DNA of 64,000 nucleotides from Neodontobutis hainanensis (taxonomy: Eukaryota > Chordata > Actinopteri > Gobiiformes > Odontobutidae), in NCBI GenBank assembly GCA_024349245.1, contig JALDNG010000087.1, forward strand, positions 1,235,001-1,299,000, in the 5' to 3' direction. Both the position numbers and the translations under genes were made by a program. Position 1 is the stretch's first letter; each line of letters begins with the position of its first letter. Under the pieces are notes generated by a model. The model worked only from the letters and a program-made list of their open reading frames with translations. It had not been told where the DNA came from and did not search any database. Shown here piece after piece: positions 32,715-45,663 of the stretch.

Positions 32715-33842
32715 ATGGAGGACGTGAAGGACTCCCCAGTCGTTCCCCGCTCCTCGTCCTTCAGCATCAAGAGCCTGCTGCTGCCCTGCTCCAGGAGCGA
32801 CCCCTCCCCGGGCTCCGACTCGGACAAGACCCCAGAGCCTCCGGAAGCAGACCCCGCCGCCTGCGCAGCAGAGCCGGACCGAGCCGAGCCTGTGCCCGGG
32901 GACGAGGGGGAGGAGGGAGGCGGGGGAACGGGGGACGGTGCCAAGGCGGCACCAGAGCACACCGCGAGCGGCAACGGAGCCAAGAACGGGAAATATGACA
33001 AACCACCGTTCAGCTACAACGCACTAATCATGATGGCCATCCGCCAGAGCCCTGAGAAGCGGCTGACGCTCAACGGCATCTACGAGTTCATCATGAAGAA
33101 CTTCCCGTACTACCGCGAGCACAAGCAGGGCTGGCAGAACTCCATCCGCCACAACCTCAGCCTCAACAAGTGCTTCGTCAAGGTGCCGCGTCACTACGAC
33201 GACCCGGGAAAGGGCAACTACTGGATGCTGGACCCCAGCAGCGACGACGTGTTCATCGGCGGCACCACGGGGAAGCTGCGGCGGCGCTCCGCCACGTCCC
33301 GGGGCAAACTGGCCATGAAGCGCGGGCTGCGCTTCGCTCCGCTGGGACTGGGGCTGAACGAGCGGCCTAACAACCCTCTGTACTGGCAGCTGTCGCCCTT
33401 CCTGTCGCTGCACCACCATCCGCACTACAACGGCTCTTCACCAGCTTTGTTTAACCAGGCGACGGGCTACGGCTCTCTGCTGCCCGCTGTGGAGCAGCTC
33501 GGGAACGGGGAACTGGGACGCTCCTTGCAGCTGGGTTTAACGAACACTTATGGAGTGAGCACGTCGCCGGTGGGCCTGCTATCGGGACAGACCGCGGGAT
33601 ATTTTGTCTCAGGGAGCGGGCACACGGCGGCCCCGGGCCATCCGGGAGGAGGGGGCCCTCCGCCGCACCTCCAGCAGAGCGGCCCGGGCTTCGGTCTGAG
33701 TAGTGGCGCGGCGCCGCAGTCCCTGCTCTCGGACTCTCTGAGGAACAGCTCTCTGCCGCCCTTCAGCCCAGCCGTATCCTCGGGTTTCCCCGGGGTCCTG
33801 TCCCATCAAAAGAGGGTCACCCCCAATGCCTTCCTAAACTGA
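32715..33842 (+). CDS. foxg1: Forkhead box G1 paralogue, 375 aa
   Basis: Single-exon gene, as usual for FOXG1. Residues 94-187 are the forkhead DNA-binding domain, starting KYDKPPFSYNALIMMAIR, with recognition helix WQNSIRHNLSLN (140-151) and wing KGNYWMLDPSSDDVFIGG. It is nearly identical to FOXG1 over this region. The family hallmark SPFLSLHHH follows the domain. N-terminal FSIKSLLLP (residues 16-24) resembles an eh1-type Groucho-binding motif, and an acidic Gly-rich stretch follows. FOXG1 proteins are nuclear repressors that control forebrain, eye and ear development. The protein is shorter than human FOXG1 (about 489 aa) and lacks its His/Pro/Gln-rich N terminus. The segment after the wing (MKRGLRFAPLGLGLNE) also differs from the usual FOXG1 form. 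I infer one of the extra teleost paralogues (foxg1b, c or d type), but which one is not resolved. The start has a good context (cgggATGg). Confidence 0.95.
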   Translation: MEDVKDSPVVPRSSSFSIKSLLLPCSRSDPSPGSDSDKTPEPPEADPAACAAEPDRAEPVPGDEGEEGGGGTGDGAKAAPEHTASGNGAKNGKYDKPPFSYNALIMMAIRQSPEKRLTLNGIYEFIMKNFPYYREHKQGWQNSIRHNLSLNKCFVKVPRHYDDPGKGNYWMLDPSSDDVFIGGTTGKLRRRSATSRGKLAMKRGLRFAPLGLGLNERPNNPLYWQLSPFLSLHHHPHYNGSSPALFNQATGYGSLLPAVEQLGNGELGRSLQLGLTNTYGVSTSPVGLLSGQTAGYFVSGSGHTAAPGHPGGGGPPPHLQQSGPGFGLSSGAAPQSLLSDSLRNSSLPPFSPAVSSGFPGVLSHQKRVTPNAFLN

Positions 33843-34541
33843 CTCACTCACCTTCCTCAGAGGCGCACGGACGCACAGAGACGTCACTTAAGGCTGAAGA
33901 TCAGACTGCAGTGAATCTTTGGCCGTGTTTTGGCCCCGGGGCCGGCGGCGAAGCGGGGCTCGGATTGTTTGTGGTTAAAAAGGGATCAGTCGTTACCGCG
34001 GGCTGTTGGACTGTACTAGACTTGCCAAAGGTAGCCTAAGTCTAAAAGTATATTCATGAGTTATTTATATCTCTGTACAGAGGCGGAGTACTTCATTTGA
34101 GTCTATTTATGTTTTGTATTTATTGTACATGTATTTAAATTCTATTGCGTCAGCGGAGACAGGGTGAAGCAGACATCAGCAGCAAGCAGACAATCACTTC
34201 TTTTCTTCTGGAGCTAAAGTAGACACATGATAAAGCCTTAACGCGCGGAGACAATCAGGGTTTAAAAGGAACAATAAGCCTATGATCATATCTGTTCTCA
34301 GGTTTGACCGCCCTGCACCAAGATTATTAATCATATTAATAATGAAGTATGAAAGGCGCGCCTAAAGAGTTTTCTTCCAAATGGAACAGTAGCTGTGATC
34401 TCACTGCAGTTTAAAGATTGGAAAATATAATTTTGGAAGAAAACTTTCTACGTGTAAAATGACGCATTATGCAACACGACGCAGCCAAGAAGAGCCCTTT
34501 GGCGTTTTCTGTTGAGCCCATCACTGTCTAGGTTTGTTCTG

Positions 34542-34587
<46 letters not shown>

Positions 34588-35060
34588 CCTGAGTCTAGAC
34601 TCCCCGCACGTGCGCCAAGACTCGCCGCGCAATAATCATTAATCCAGTTTTCTAACCAATGATCCATTGTAAGACTGAACTATTTTACGCGCTGAGGTTT
34701 TAGTTTCCATAAAGTGCGATAAGAGACTGATACTTAATATTGTGCTGCAGTGTTTTGTAATATTTTGATCAGGCCAAACACTCGTGAGGCCCTGCGTTAC
34801 ACACATACACACACACACTGGTTGTAGAAAGCTTGTATCTCCAAAACTTTGTCCAAATCTATCCTTAAACAGATTTTGAATTATTATTATTAGCTGCTGT
34901 TACAGCTTCTTCTTTTACTTGTCACTGTATTTGTTCATTCGTTTATTTGACTCGCTTATAAATAACTTATAACTGAAACGTTTTTTTGAATAATAACTTT
35001 TATCTAAACAATGGTGCTGCACATATTTTTATTGCACAAATATGAATAAAAGCGGAGATA
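33843..35060 (+). other. Probable 3' UTR and downstream flank of foxg1
   Basis: The GC-rich island ends at about 33960. A possible polyadenylation signal AATAAA lies at 35045-35050, about 1.2 kb after the stop, and TA-rich words occur at 34060-34140. A (TG)n run lies inside. The transcript end cannot be fixed from the sequence. Confidence 0.35.
34543..34586. repeat. (TG)n microsatellite, about 22 units
   Basis: Uninterrupted TG dinucleotides. Confidence 0.95.
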
Positions 35061-38000
35061 CAAGATTTTCCAGCAATGATATTTTATGCAACGTTGTATT
35101 TATTTATTTATTGGTGGAGATTGAACACATTTACAACGACGAGCATTGGGCCTCCATTTGAACTGACGACTCCCATTTTATTTGTTGAGTGACTGGAAAC
35201 TTCTGGCAGTTTGAAATTATATTTTATCATAAATGTATATCTAAATGTGTATCTAAACCCATTTTGTGTCCAGTTTTTCCAAATATGGCCATTTTGCTGA
35301 AATCACCAATGTCCACTTTTAAGTATTGCGTTTTCACTCTTTTCTAAAAATGCACAAATAATTCCCCAATACATATTCATTATTTGTTAAATATTAGTCG
35401 ATATTTCCATTATTACAATTCAACACATGAAAAAAAATATATATATAAAAGATACAAACATTTAGACTTGACTTGAACACTAACATCTTTTAAGCACAAT
35501 ATTAGTCCATAAGCAAAATGCTGCACTTATTCATTTTTATATATTTTCTATGCTCTAAATGCTTTTTATATTGACAATAATATGTAATAATGTAATGTTA
35601 TTGCTACTCGTTTATGAACTCATCAAATTGAAGACAATCAAGAGTTTTGGTCGGAGAGTTACACATCAAAATGCTAATCATTTTGCCGTCCCAAAGAAAA
35701 TGCAAAAACTATTGAAAAGATATAAGCAGTATGGAATATTCATATTTTACAACACAGCCCTTTAAATATGTGGCCACACACGCAGCATGAAATAAAAAAT
35801 AATTTAACAAAATAATTCCATTAATGTTTTGTAGTGTGAAGTGTCCTGTACAATGGGCCTTTAATTTGAAAATATAAGTCCATTTTCTGCCCCAGGGCCA
35901 GATGTTGATATGTTAGGCAAATATTTTTAAAACATTTTTTTTCTGCAGAAGACTATGAAGTAACTATAAAGAAAATAACTGAAGATTTTCTTCTAGAGTC
36001 TCCTACATTTTTACAGTGTAAGGCTAGAAAACACAATTGGCTCCAAAATGAACTGAATTTTGACTTGCCCTTTGTCCCACAGTAAAATAGGACGGAGGGG
36101 ATATTATGGCATGTGTGTGACAGGTTGGGGCTTTTCCAATCTTTTTTCTCCAGATTTGGTTTCATATAAAATTCTTTCTTTTCTTTTCTTTTCTTTTTTG
36201 GCACTTTTGTGGTTAGCGCTCACCTGTATGACGTCTGTACTGTCTGTTGTCTGCCTGTTTGTTTGTCTTTTTTTTTGTCCTTTCAGAGATATTGATTAAA
36301 AGGATGGAATAACCTGAAGAAGAGTTTCTGTCTGACTGTTTGAAGCATTACACTACAAAAATATACCTCGTACATTGAGATTACAACACTATTTTACATT
36401 TGTTTTTTTCAGGTTATCCAATTTTATTTCAAGTTCATACTGATTATATTATTTGAATGCATTTGTCCTCGTTCTTAAATTATTGCCATTACTATGTTAT
36501 AGTTTTTACAATAAAAGCAAATTATATTAAAACATATTGTGGTGAAAAGTGGCAGCTGTAGTTATATGTATTTACTCTGTTAACTTCATAGTCATTTATT
36601 TATTTTTACAGCAATCCTGGTTTAAGAAAACAATTTACCGTATTGTTGGAATGTTGTATCACAGCAGTTTCTTTAAGGTTGCATTCTAGTGGCATAGATT
36701 ATATTTTTATGTGTATTGTATTTATAAAAATAATGAATTATATTTTTGATATAATATAATTCAGCATATTCAATACTTATATCTTATTTTGGCATTTACT
36801 AGAATTTGCTGCTGTAAATTAGTACTATGTCTCTGTAAACCTTTTTAGCTAAATACACATTTACACAAATACTTTTATTTACCTTTGGACCCATTGGCTT
36901 AAATCTTAGATTGGATTGACACACTGTAAAAAACAGATTTTACAATAACTTACTGGCAGCATGTTGCCAATACATTATTATTGTACAATATCTACTGTAA
37001 ATATTTCTTACAGCTATTTAGTGTAATATTACAATACATTACTGGCAAAGCCGGTTAAGTGATTGTAATACAGTTTCAAAGTATTGCTGCTATTGACAGA
37101 TTTTGCAGTAGTATTATAATAACAAGTAGAGTATCATTACTGTCTTTGTATTTTCCAGTAACATAAAAGGCTTCCAGCATGTTGCCGGTACAATAATATT
37201 AGTTTACTTTACAGTAACATTTACCAAAGAAACCAACAATGGGGCAGATTGTAAATAAAATAAAGTTAAATAATTATTAAACAGATATCGCAAATTTTAA
37301 GGTCTGAAGAACACCTTATATAATGTTTACAGATCATCCAACAATAACATTTTATCAATACCTTTCAATAATTCAATATCAATAAACAACACCCAGATTT
37401 TTGTTAGAGGCAAATTGATTGGTTATAAATATATTAAAACAGTGAAAGACATAACACACTAATACACTTTATTTATCAGTAGTCTTAAATTATAGCATTA
37501 TTATAGTATGATTAATAAATGACTGTAATGTAGCTGTACAGAACACTACACATGCTTTTATCTATTATGAAGAGGCCCTTTTCACATTTAATTCAAAAAT
37601 CTAAATCAAACATTTTTCTCTGCTTTTACCTTACGACTGTATTGAATATGTGTCTACTCTCAGTCTCTGTGAGGCTGTTGAAGTGAGCCGGTCTGTGTGT
37701 AAGTCCAGCTTTAGTGAATGAAGCTCAGTGGAGTCATGTGACCTGGCTCTCAGTCTGTGCCTGTACTGACCTAAAAATACAAACCAGCTAATTTTAGCAT
37801 TTAAACATAACCATTGGGTTTGGCAGACTATAATAATTTTAAACATATCATGAAACACATCTAATCTATATTTATGTGCTTAACAAATATTTAATTGCAA
37901 TAAGCTGCAGAATATTATAATAAAACTGTTAAGGCCTTCATAGTTGAGCCACAGGCCGGTTTCACTTTAAATGTTTTCAATGTAAATACAATTAAGTGGA

Positions 38001-40767
38001 GACTGTAAACAAGATGTGGTCAGTGTTTATGTATGAATGTATGTATTCATAAATCATGTCAAGTTCAATCCCATTTGTTCCTTTGTCTCTCTTTGTAATT
38101 ATCCAGTCTTTGTGCGGTGGTGTGTTTGTAGAGGCATGTGTGAGTGATTTCCTTTTCTTCTTTTTATTTTATTTTTTTAGAGTGAAGTAGTGTTAAGTAT
38201 GGTGGCCCAGGTGGATCACAAAAACAAAATTCAAATAAATTAGCAACAACACAAATTGACCACAGCAAGAAATGAAATGTATTGAAAACAAAGTGAGGGG
38301 AATTCTCAGGGGAATGTTAGTGTGGACTAAGAATGCTACAGGGATTCTTGCCTTGAAGACAAAGTATGTTGAATTGTTGAGGGTGATTCTAAAGAAACAA
38401 TAATAATATCAATAGTTATTATGACAGAGTACCCAAAGATGAAATAACAGTCCTTTGCTGTTGCCATTATATTTTAATTTTAATTTGTTTTTGTGTGTTT
38501 GTGAGCCAACTGGCCCACTGTAGTTAAGGGACACAAAACTGAAGAATAATGTGCTGACCCTATAGGAAACAGTCTATTTAATTTCATTTCCATAAGAGTA
38601 CTTTGTACTAAGTATTCTTTACAAGTGGATTGATCAAATAATCAATGTGCAACATTATCATCAAGTTTAGTTTGAATAAGAGCCCCTTGGTCGGCAGGCC
38701 CAGGGTCTCTAGGAATAATTCATTTTACAATAACTCTATTGTACTAGCTATAGATGAACTTAGTAATAAAATGATAATAAAGATGAGGAAATGTCAGTTG
38801 TCAATTTGTCTGTTTTAGTTGTGGTCTGCCTCATTTGCGTCTCTTCTAAGCCTGTGAAAGTGTTTTTTTTTTTTTTGCTGCATTTAAATACCATACAATT
38901 CACTGAAAGGTTGTTGTATTCAAACAGGATCTGACTGAGTTCAGGTCGGAACAAGATAGATGACTATCAAAGCACTCAGGAAGGTGTTTCCGTGTGCTGC
39001 TACTCCACTTGTATCAGATGAAAATAGATTTTTTTCCCAGCTTTACACAGAAGATTACACAAGATCTTTTTTTGTCTGTGCGTTATAGAAACATAAAAAG
39101 TACAGCTGTCTTGTCCCTGTCTAAATAATGAGTCACCGTAGTCTAAGCCTGAACAGACTTAACAGGGGTTGATGAATTCTCATAGTTATTCAAATTAAAT
39201 CTTAAAAAAGCTTTGTTATTGGCCCAGTGTATTTGGAGCTTTCTGGAATAAACTACATATCTAAAACTGCCACAGGGTCAATTTGACCCTATTTGAGAAC
39301 AACACTGAATAATGTTGAAGCAGCTGGGGAAAAAGGGTAGTATTTTTAAAATGATTTTAAGCTGTATTAGTACACCAATAGTATCTCCATTACTTTGTAC
39401 AATTAAACAATATATACCTATACTATAATATTCATTTTATGAAACCGATAACTTGCAGAGATACCTTTTTAGAGAGTTAGCTAAATACACTGCAACTAAC
39501 AATACAGGCTATGGGCTCACCCTGGTCTTGACTATCGAATTTCTTTTTTCCCTAATGTTAAAATTTAGTGCATATGAGTGTGAGTTGAGATGAAGGAAAA
39601 GTGTCAGTGTCATGTTTATTCTTCTCTGCAAGACTATCACAATGGATACGCTAATGTATTTAGAAAAACAGACCGTCGGAGTTCTTAACTCTGAGAAAAC
39701 AAAACATTGCAAAAGTCCTGTGGCAGAGCTTTAATTTGAACAAAATCACTAATACTTGCATTTGTCTTATGCTACATCTGATAATGTTGCAGCTTGTCTG
39801 ACCCTAAAGGCAGTTACCACAAAAACCCCTACACTCCAGCCCAACAGTAAACAAAGTCTGTCAATAGCCATTGGTAAAGCTGATGGTGGGAGGTGAGTGG
39901 GAGGTTGCACTTTTTTGAATAAATTGTAATAAATATTTTATTACTGAGAGTCATTGAATTTTGCTTGATGACCTAAACTTAACACTAAATACAATATTTT
40001 AAGATCAAATAGACTGGAACAATATCCACAAATTAGACCTCTATTAATAAGCATCATTGCAAGGGTCAGGGTTGGATACTCTGGATTCTGCGGTCATTTA
40101 TATCTCAGCAATCCATCCCATTGTTCAGATTTGTCTTTTGTCCGTCTCCTGTGTCTCTCCAGAGTCCTCAGGGGAATTTAGGTCAAGCCTTGGTGAGTGC
40201 ATTTGTTTTGCTAAAAGGGGTTGTTCCAGAGAGGAGGAGCTTAGCAGGGAGGTGGGGTATCAGGGAAAAAAGTGCAGTGATGTCATAAGGAACTGGGACT
40301 TTGATGTCACTCCCAGCACAGACTGGTCTGAGACCAGTAACAATGACTTAACACTGTTTCATAGTAAGTGACGATTGCTCTTTTTATACAACAAAACTTC
40401 TAATGGAAAAAAATATATCATTTCAAACACCAATGTAAAACGATTAAATTAATTTGAGTGTTTAGATTTAATCAGAAAAGTATTATATTCAAAAGATCAA
40501 AAAGAAAAAAAATAAAAAAATTTTGTACTTAAAATTGTAAATAAATATGTGTACTTTCCAGTATGTTTGCTTATGTTTTTTTGCTTTTTGAGTTGTGTTA
40601 ATCCAAGAAGACCTTTAACTTGAGATGGTCAGAGCCACATTTCAAATACAGCAGAATTTGGAAAGAAAAAGGATAGGTGAGAGTTTTTATACGAGTGAGA
40701 GTCTGAGCCATAACACAGCTGTGTTTAGTTTTTGATCAAAGAATGGAACCATTGTGGCCCCATTATT
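35061..40767. other. Intergenic DNA downstream of foxg1
   Basis: AT-rich throughout, with no convincing gene. A 104-codon frame at 40057-40371 has no recognisable domain. At about 36920-37220, TTACTGGCAGCATGTTGCC-type words and ACTGTAA/TTACAGT words recur, suggesting a worn non-autonomous transposon (cactgtaaaaaa start) with undefined ends. Confidence 0.4.
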
Positions 40768-41935
40768 AGGCCCAGCTGGTGATAACCGGGAGGGCCTATT
40801 GTTTTTGCTCAAGTTTTTATTATTTATTTATTTATTTATTTATTAGGCCCGAGCCGGTGTTAACCGGGAGGGCCTATTGTTTTTGCTCAAGTTATTTTTA
40901 TTTTTTTTATTTATTTTTTTTTTTTCTGCAAAATAATCCTTCATTTGACCCAGTGAACATGCCCAAAAAGTCATTTTTATTGGGGCCAAAATTCAAGGTC
41001 GGTGAAAAATTTATGTATTTGAAGTCTCCGAAAAAAAATATGAAAAATGACTCAGTGGCGACCCCTAGAAAAGTCAAAATACATTGGGCCTATGGAAAGT
41101 GAAACTACCTTTTTTCCAATGTAGAAATACAAAACTTGGTACATCCATAGGACACCTCAGAGCAAACAGAAAGGTCTATGACAGCCACAGCCTAAACTCA
41201 ACAGGAAGTCCGCCATGTGGGGTGAAAGGCGTGACCACCTAAATTGCACCCCTTATGCCAAAAGATTAAACACAATGTGTTTTCTTCTAAATGGCCCCAT
41301 ATTTGTTGAGTATCATCTAGACACGTGTGCCAACAAAAGTTGTCATTTTGTTTTTTGATACATTTGTGGCTGTGGTCGTAATGAGCCTGTGAAGTGGCAG
41401 CAATTTCTTTGGGAAATAAATGCCATTTACCAAATGCCAGGATGCTTCCTTTGGAGGAGGCTCCTCCAGAGCCAAGACTAGAGTCTGGAAAACTCCTCAG
41501 AAACTTTTGGAACTGGTAAACTTGTTATTTTAGACAACTAATATTTACATTTTTACTTTTTAACAGGGGGGGGGGTGCAGCGCTTTCTGAGTCATCTCAA
41601 ATCTCCCGCCCTAACTTTTTTTTTTCTCGCCACAGCCCAAGCATAAACTCTTATTTTCAAAAGTTCAGACAGATCCAAGGAAAACTAGGGATTGTGGAGA
41701 CCTTTAACTCTAAATACAAGGTGGTGTAGCAGGTCCCAACAGTAGCACAGGCCCGAGATGATGAAGCAGGCTTCAGCCAGAAGAAGATTCAAGCAGAGGC
41801 ACAGGCCCGGTTATTTGACATTACCATGAAGTTTACGATTTAAAGCACGAAATGCCCTCCTCCGAGTTTATGTGTCCCCACGATCGCAAGGGAGGCGAGC
41901 GCCTTTATCGCCGCTTGCGGCTTTAATTGTACATT
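40768..41935. repeat. Interspersed repeat of unknown class with a duplicated head
   Basis: The head word (AGGCCC, then a 5-base variable part, GGTG, TAACCGGGAGGGCCTATTG and TTTTTGCTCAAG) occurs twice in tandem, at 40768 and 40845, separated by a TATT microsatellite (about 40816-40844). A long body follows with phrases familiar from fish repeats (for example ACATGCCCAAAAAGTCA). The region ends in a GC-rich tail (about 41880-41930, GCCGCTTGCGGCTTTAATT). It has no reading frame. I recall similar repeats across percomorph fish but cannot assign a superfamily. Confidence 0.5.
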
Positions 41936-43560
41936 ACAATTAATAAATGATGACATCTAACAGGTCTTGTGACACATTTAGACAGTGGTTTTGGAAACAT
42001 ACAACCAGAGTTGGATTACTACACTACAGTATATTATACAGTATACAGTATACTATTATGACTTATGAATGGCCTCTTTTTGTCACTTTGCTGTAGTCAT
42101 TTCAGGAACATGTAAAAAAAAACTGCAGTTGCAACTACAGTTGATGAAATTTTTATTTTCCACAAATTTGAAGTTGCTAATTCAGCTTCAATTGTTGAAT
42201 TGTGGTTATATTGAATCTGTATTGGCTACACTGATTTGAACACATACCATGAGTCCCAGTCACAAAACTCTATCAATTACTCAACACTTCCCTTTCCAGA
42301 AACACTTGCTATAATCACACGGCTTGTTGTATAATTTATATCAAATAATAACCAACGCAGTTGTAAGAGACTATTGAGTTACACTTCTCTCGTTGAAGCA
42401 AATTCCTATCCTGGCCAGCCGTGAGTAACTCTTTTCCTGTTCTATACAAAGAAGTTACTCTTGTACCCTGTTGCTTCCGTTCTATTTTAAGGGCGGGCTT
42501 TACGGGCGTAATGTTAAGCAAGAGAAATGCCGGACATGACGTGATAAAAGGCAAAACCCCACAGCAGGTTGTCCAGTTAACCAGCAAAGTCCACACTTTG
42601 TTGGTTATTCAAAACCCAGGTGAGAGCAGAAATAAACGGCCTCTCGGTAGCAGTGTCAGCCATGTCGAATGTTTTTGTCTAGCCGAGCAAGCAAATTTGT
42701 GTATGACGTAGCCAGGAAACCACACCCTGCTGCACACAAACGACATGTGATTGGTCCGTCTGCAGAATCGCAGAGAGAAGAGCGTTGCTGTGAGAAAGGG
42801 ACCAGCCCATTCTGCTTTTTTTTAAAAAAGGTTAGCAAATCAGTCCATACCATCAATACATATTCTGACATCATTATTGAAAGAAAAGTATAGTAATGGT
42901 AGAGCAATGCATTTTTTATATATTCCGTCACAGTTAAAATCTCATCTTCAAAGCGAGTAACTGTGCTTACTGCTGACTTTCATTGATTTGTTGAATCAAT
43001 AACAGTCAGTTTCTTCAGAAACCCCAGATTCAAAAAAGCATCCAAGTTAGCTATTGGTAAACACGTCTTTGTTCACTTAAGGCCAGATATATTTTTGCAG
43101 TCAAGCTGTTACGTGTCCGGTCAAGGGGGCAGACCTGAACAGAAGAACACTCTGCATAAACAGGAGAAATGATGAGGCAGTAGGCAGTGCAGCTTTGCTT
43201 GGTACAATTAGGAAACTCTCAGGGTGCGTTCGAAATGAGCCAGACCTACACAGATACGATCGCTGACAATTGATGCACAGTGCATCCCAGTTAGTTTTGT
43301 GTCTGAGCTGCTGCCGACTTGCCGACTTTTTACCCATTGATTGTTTATAAAATGGATGCAATCCACCCAATGTTCCACCAATTTAATGATATTGTTGTTA
43401 CGACAGGGCAATAAAATGGCATCCGGGCTTTTTGGCTTTTACTGCATAGTAAAACAATAGTTTTTAGATTAGTTTTAGTTTTTTTCAATAGATTTTATCA
43501 AAAAATCATAAATATATAAAGTCCCCATTGGGTTTCTCCTTATATTTCCGCTTTTGGAGC

Positions 43561-43574
43561 CTGCCCTCTGGTGG
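43561..43574 (-). promoter_or_regulatory. CTCF-like site
   Basis: CTGCCCTCTGGTGG is, on the minus strand, CCACCAGAGGGCAG, a near-consensus vertebrate CTCF core. Binding is an inference from the motif only. Confidence 0.4.
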
Positions 43575-43580
43575 ACGGGG

Positions 43581-43637
43581 GTATATGGCTGTATATGGCT
43601 GTATATGGCTGTATATGGCTGTATATGGCTGTATATC
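43581..43637. repeat. 10-bp minisatellite (GTATATGGCT), five copies plus a partial
   Basis: Five perfect copies, then GTATAT. The unit starts right after the CTCF-like site. Confidence 0.95.
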
Positions 43638-43956
43638 AATGAATATCGCCGTATGGCGGCGCCCTTACTTGAGGACCATTTAAGAGGTTCTATGAGAGAG
43701 GCATTTTTTACCAACTGCACTCGCCTGCATGGACTACAAGGTCTGAGTGCATGATGGGAAATGATGTCCTGTCAGTGTGAGCAGTGACGCCTAATTGGAC
43801 CTGAGCGTTGACTCTTCACTGCCCCCCTTTCCTCCATACCCAAACCTTTATTCATTTGAATCTTTTCTAGACAAACAGCCTACTACAAACTGGCAAAAAC
43901 TGCTTTTATTAAACACGGAGAACAGATTATTAAAATCAACTTAATGACATGGATTC

Positions 43957-44182
43957 GGGCGGCAGTATAGCTCAGTGGTAGAGTGGCCGCCCTTTGACCG
44001 ACGAGTGGGCGGTTTGATCCCCACTCGAAACATCCCAAAACATCATAACATCCCGCTCTCCCCCTCATACTGTCGTTGTGTCCTTGGGCAAGACACTTAA
44101 CCTACATTGCCTCCAGTGAAGTTCTGTAACACTGGTAATAGTTTAATGTATGTAAAGCGCTATATAAAGATAATTATTAATC
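43957..44182 (+). repeat. tRNA-derived SINE (V-SINE-like)
   Basis: A tRNA-like head carries an A box (TAGCTCAGTGG, 43968-43978) and a B box (GGTTTGATCCC, 44021-44031) at the spacing of an RNA polymerase III promoter. The body has the conserved GTCCTTGGGCAAGACACTTA (about 44079-44098), known from V-type fish SINEs, and the tail has GTAAAGCGCTATATAAA (about 44152-44168), similar to L2-type LINE tails. It is not a functional tRNA gene because the 3' half does not fold back into an acceptor stem. Confidence 0.75.
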
Positions 44183-45282
44183 TTATTCCAAACTAATGCT
44201 TTTAAAGCCTCAACAATTAAAATAGTACCATTAGCTGTGTCATAAATAGAGTTCGTTCATAAAATGTAGTTTTATTGAGCAAATGGACGAGAGGCTGCGT
44301 GATCTGTGTCAAACCACGCTGGTCTCTTTCATGAAATGTCCAACTTAAACAAAGCCGTTTTTCCCGCCCACTGCTGCGAGCACATGCTCTCCTCTTCAAT
44401 CCGCAGGCGCAGTTCATCTTGAACACACCTTCAGAGAGCGGCTCAGGCCTGAAGCACAATCAGCACTCTGCCCCAAAACTAAAATTGCATTTAAAAATTA
44501 ATCAGGGAAACATTGTTAACCTCTAAAATGAGGATGCATTTTAACTATTGAAGTGTTACCAAAGTCATCATTAAAATAAAAGACATTATAAAATAACTCT
44601 AAAATGCACATTCATATGCATATGCTTTACTACCGGTACTTCTTGCTGAAACACTCGTCTATGTTATTCAGTTCTAAAACCAGACATGTAACACTATAAT
44701 GGGGGCACTTATGAAGTAAAAGAGTAAATAGTTTTCCATATACAAATACGTTTCCTGGTTTGGGAAAAACCCAGAAATAGGATTACAACAACTTTACCTT
44801 GAAGTTAATGTATTAGTAACCATAGATACAGAGAATCCCTGGTCCCATCCAAGCGAGGAGTCTGAAAAGAGCCTACTGTCTGACCAAGGGAAGTCCATTC
44901 AGCTGTCACTACACACCCAGGGCAATCGAGGATGGAGTGGAAGTGGGTGGGGAGGGGTTTCATATAGGCCCTATATCTCTGTCCTAAGTCACTAAGCTAA
45001 ATAGACAGACAGATAAAAATCAAAATCTGCAATAAATACTGATGACTTAAAGTGCTTGAGGTTGGTACTGATATATGAGAATATGTGCTTGCAGGTTTTG
45101 GAGAATGGAGAATGGGTGGAATAAGGGTGAGATGGAGGTCACAGCTCTTGTAAAGAGCTTAGGCTGTTTGTGTGAGCTTTAATTGTCCTGAATGATACAC
45201 TGTCCCCTATTTGCATTATTTGAGGTCAGTAAAGAAAGTGGAACGGTTCACATTTGACCCCTGAAGTTGTAATGGTTCAGCA

Positions 45283-45325
<43 letters not shown>

Positions 45326-45657
45326 TATTATTATTATTACCTCTCACCCTAGGGATATAAGCTCAGCTCTCTTACCATTTGAACTCAGAATTGAAAAGGT
45401 CTCTTGGAATTAGAGAAAAAACATCTTCACCTTGAAAACTGTGTCCAGATGCCTTTGCTTTAACCTTTTTGATCCTTCCTTGTTGACACAAGTGTCGACC
45501 AATGGGAGTGCTTCTTTTACCGGTAGCAAGTTGTGATTGACCAGCTTCCCGTTAAAGGCTGATGATCCTCTTGCATTTTGTGTAGTCTGCTGCAAAACTA
45601 CAAGAGACTGTCAAGTCTCACTGTACAACGTGTAAAAGATTTTAAGAAAATGATGAT
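44183..45657. other. Intergenic DNA with an (ATT)n microsatellite
   Basis: (ATT)n with interruptions at 45284-45341. No gene signal otherwise. Confidence 0.5.
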
Positions 45658-45663
45658 TTTTGG

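Larger units (their letters stand above)
41936..43960. other. Intergenic DNA
   Basis: Short frames on both strands, none with a domain. Apart from the CTCF-like site and minisatellite near 43561-43637, nothing is recognised. Confidence 0.4.

Noticed and set aside
32651..33809. Other frames overlapping the forkhead gene on both strands
   Set aside because: Typical shadow frames of GC-rich coding DNA; only the forkhead frame has a conserved domain.
40057..40371. 104-codon plus-strand frame
   Set aside because: No domain, no similarity I recognise, AT-rich intergenic setting; could be chance. Kept only as part of the intergenic description.
43957..44040. Functional tRNA gene
   Set aside because: A and B boxes are present but there is no matching acceptor stem, and the sequence runs into a SINE body.
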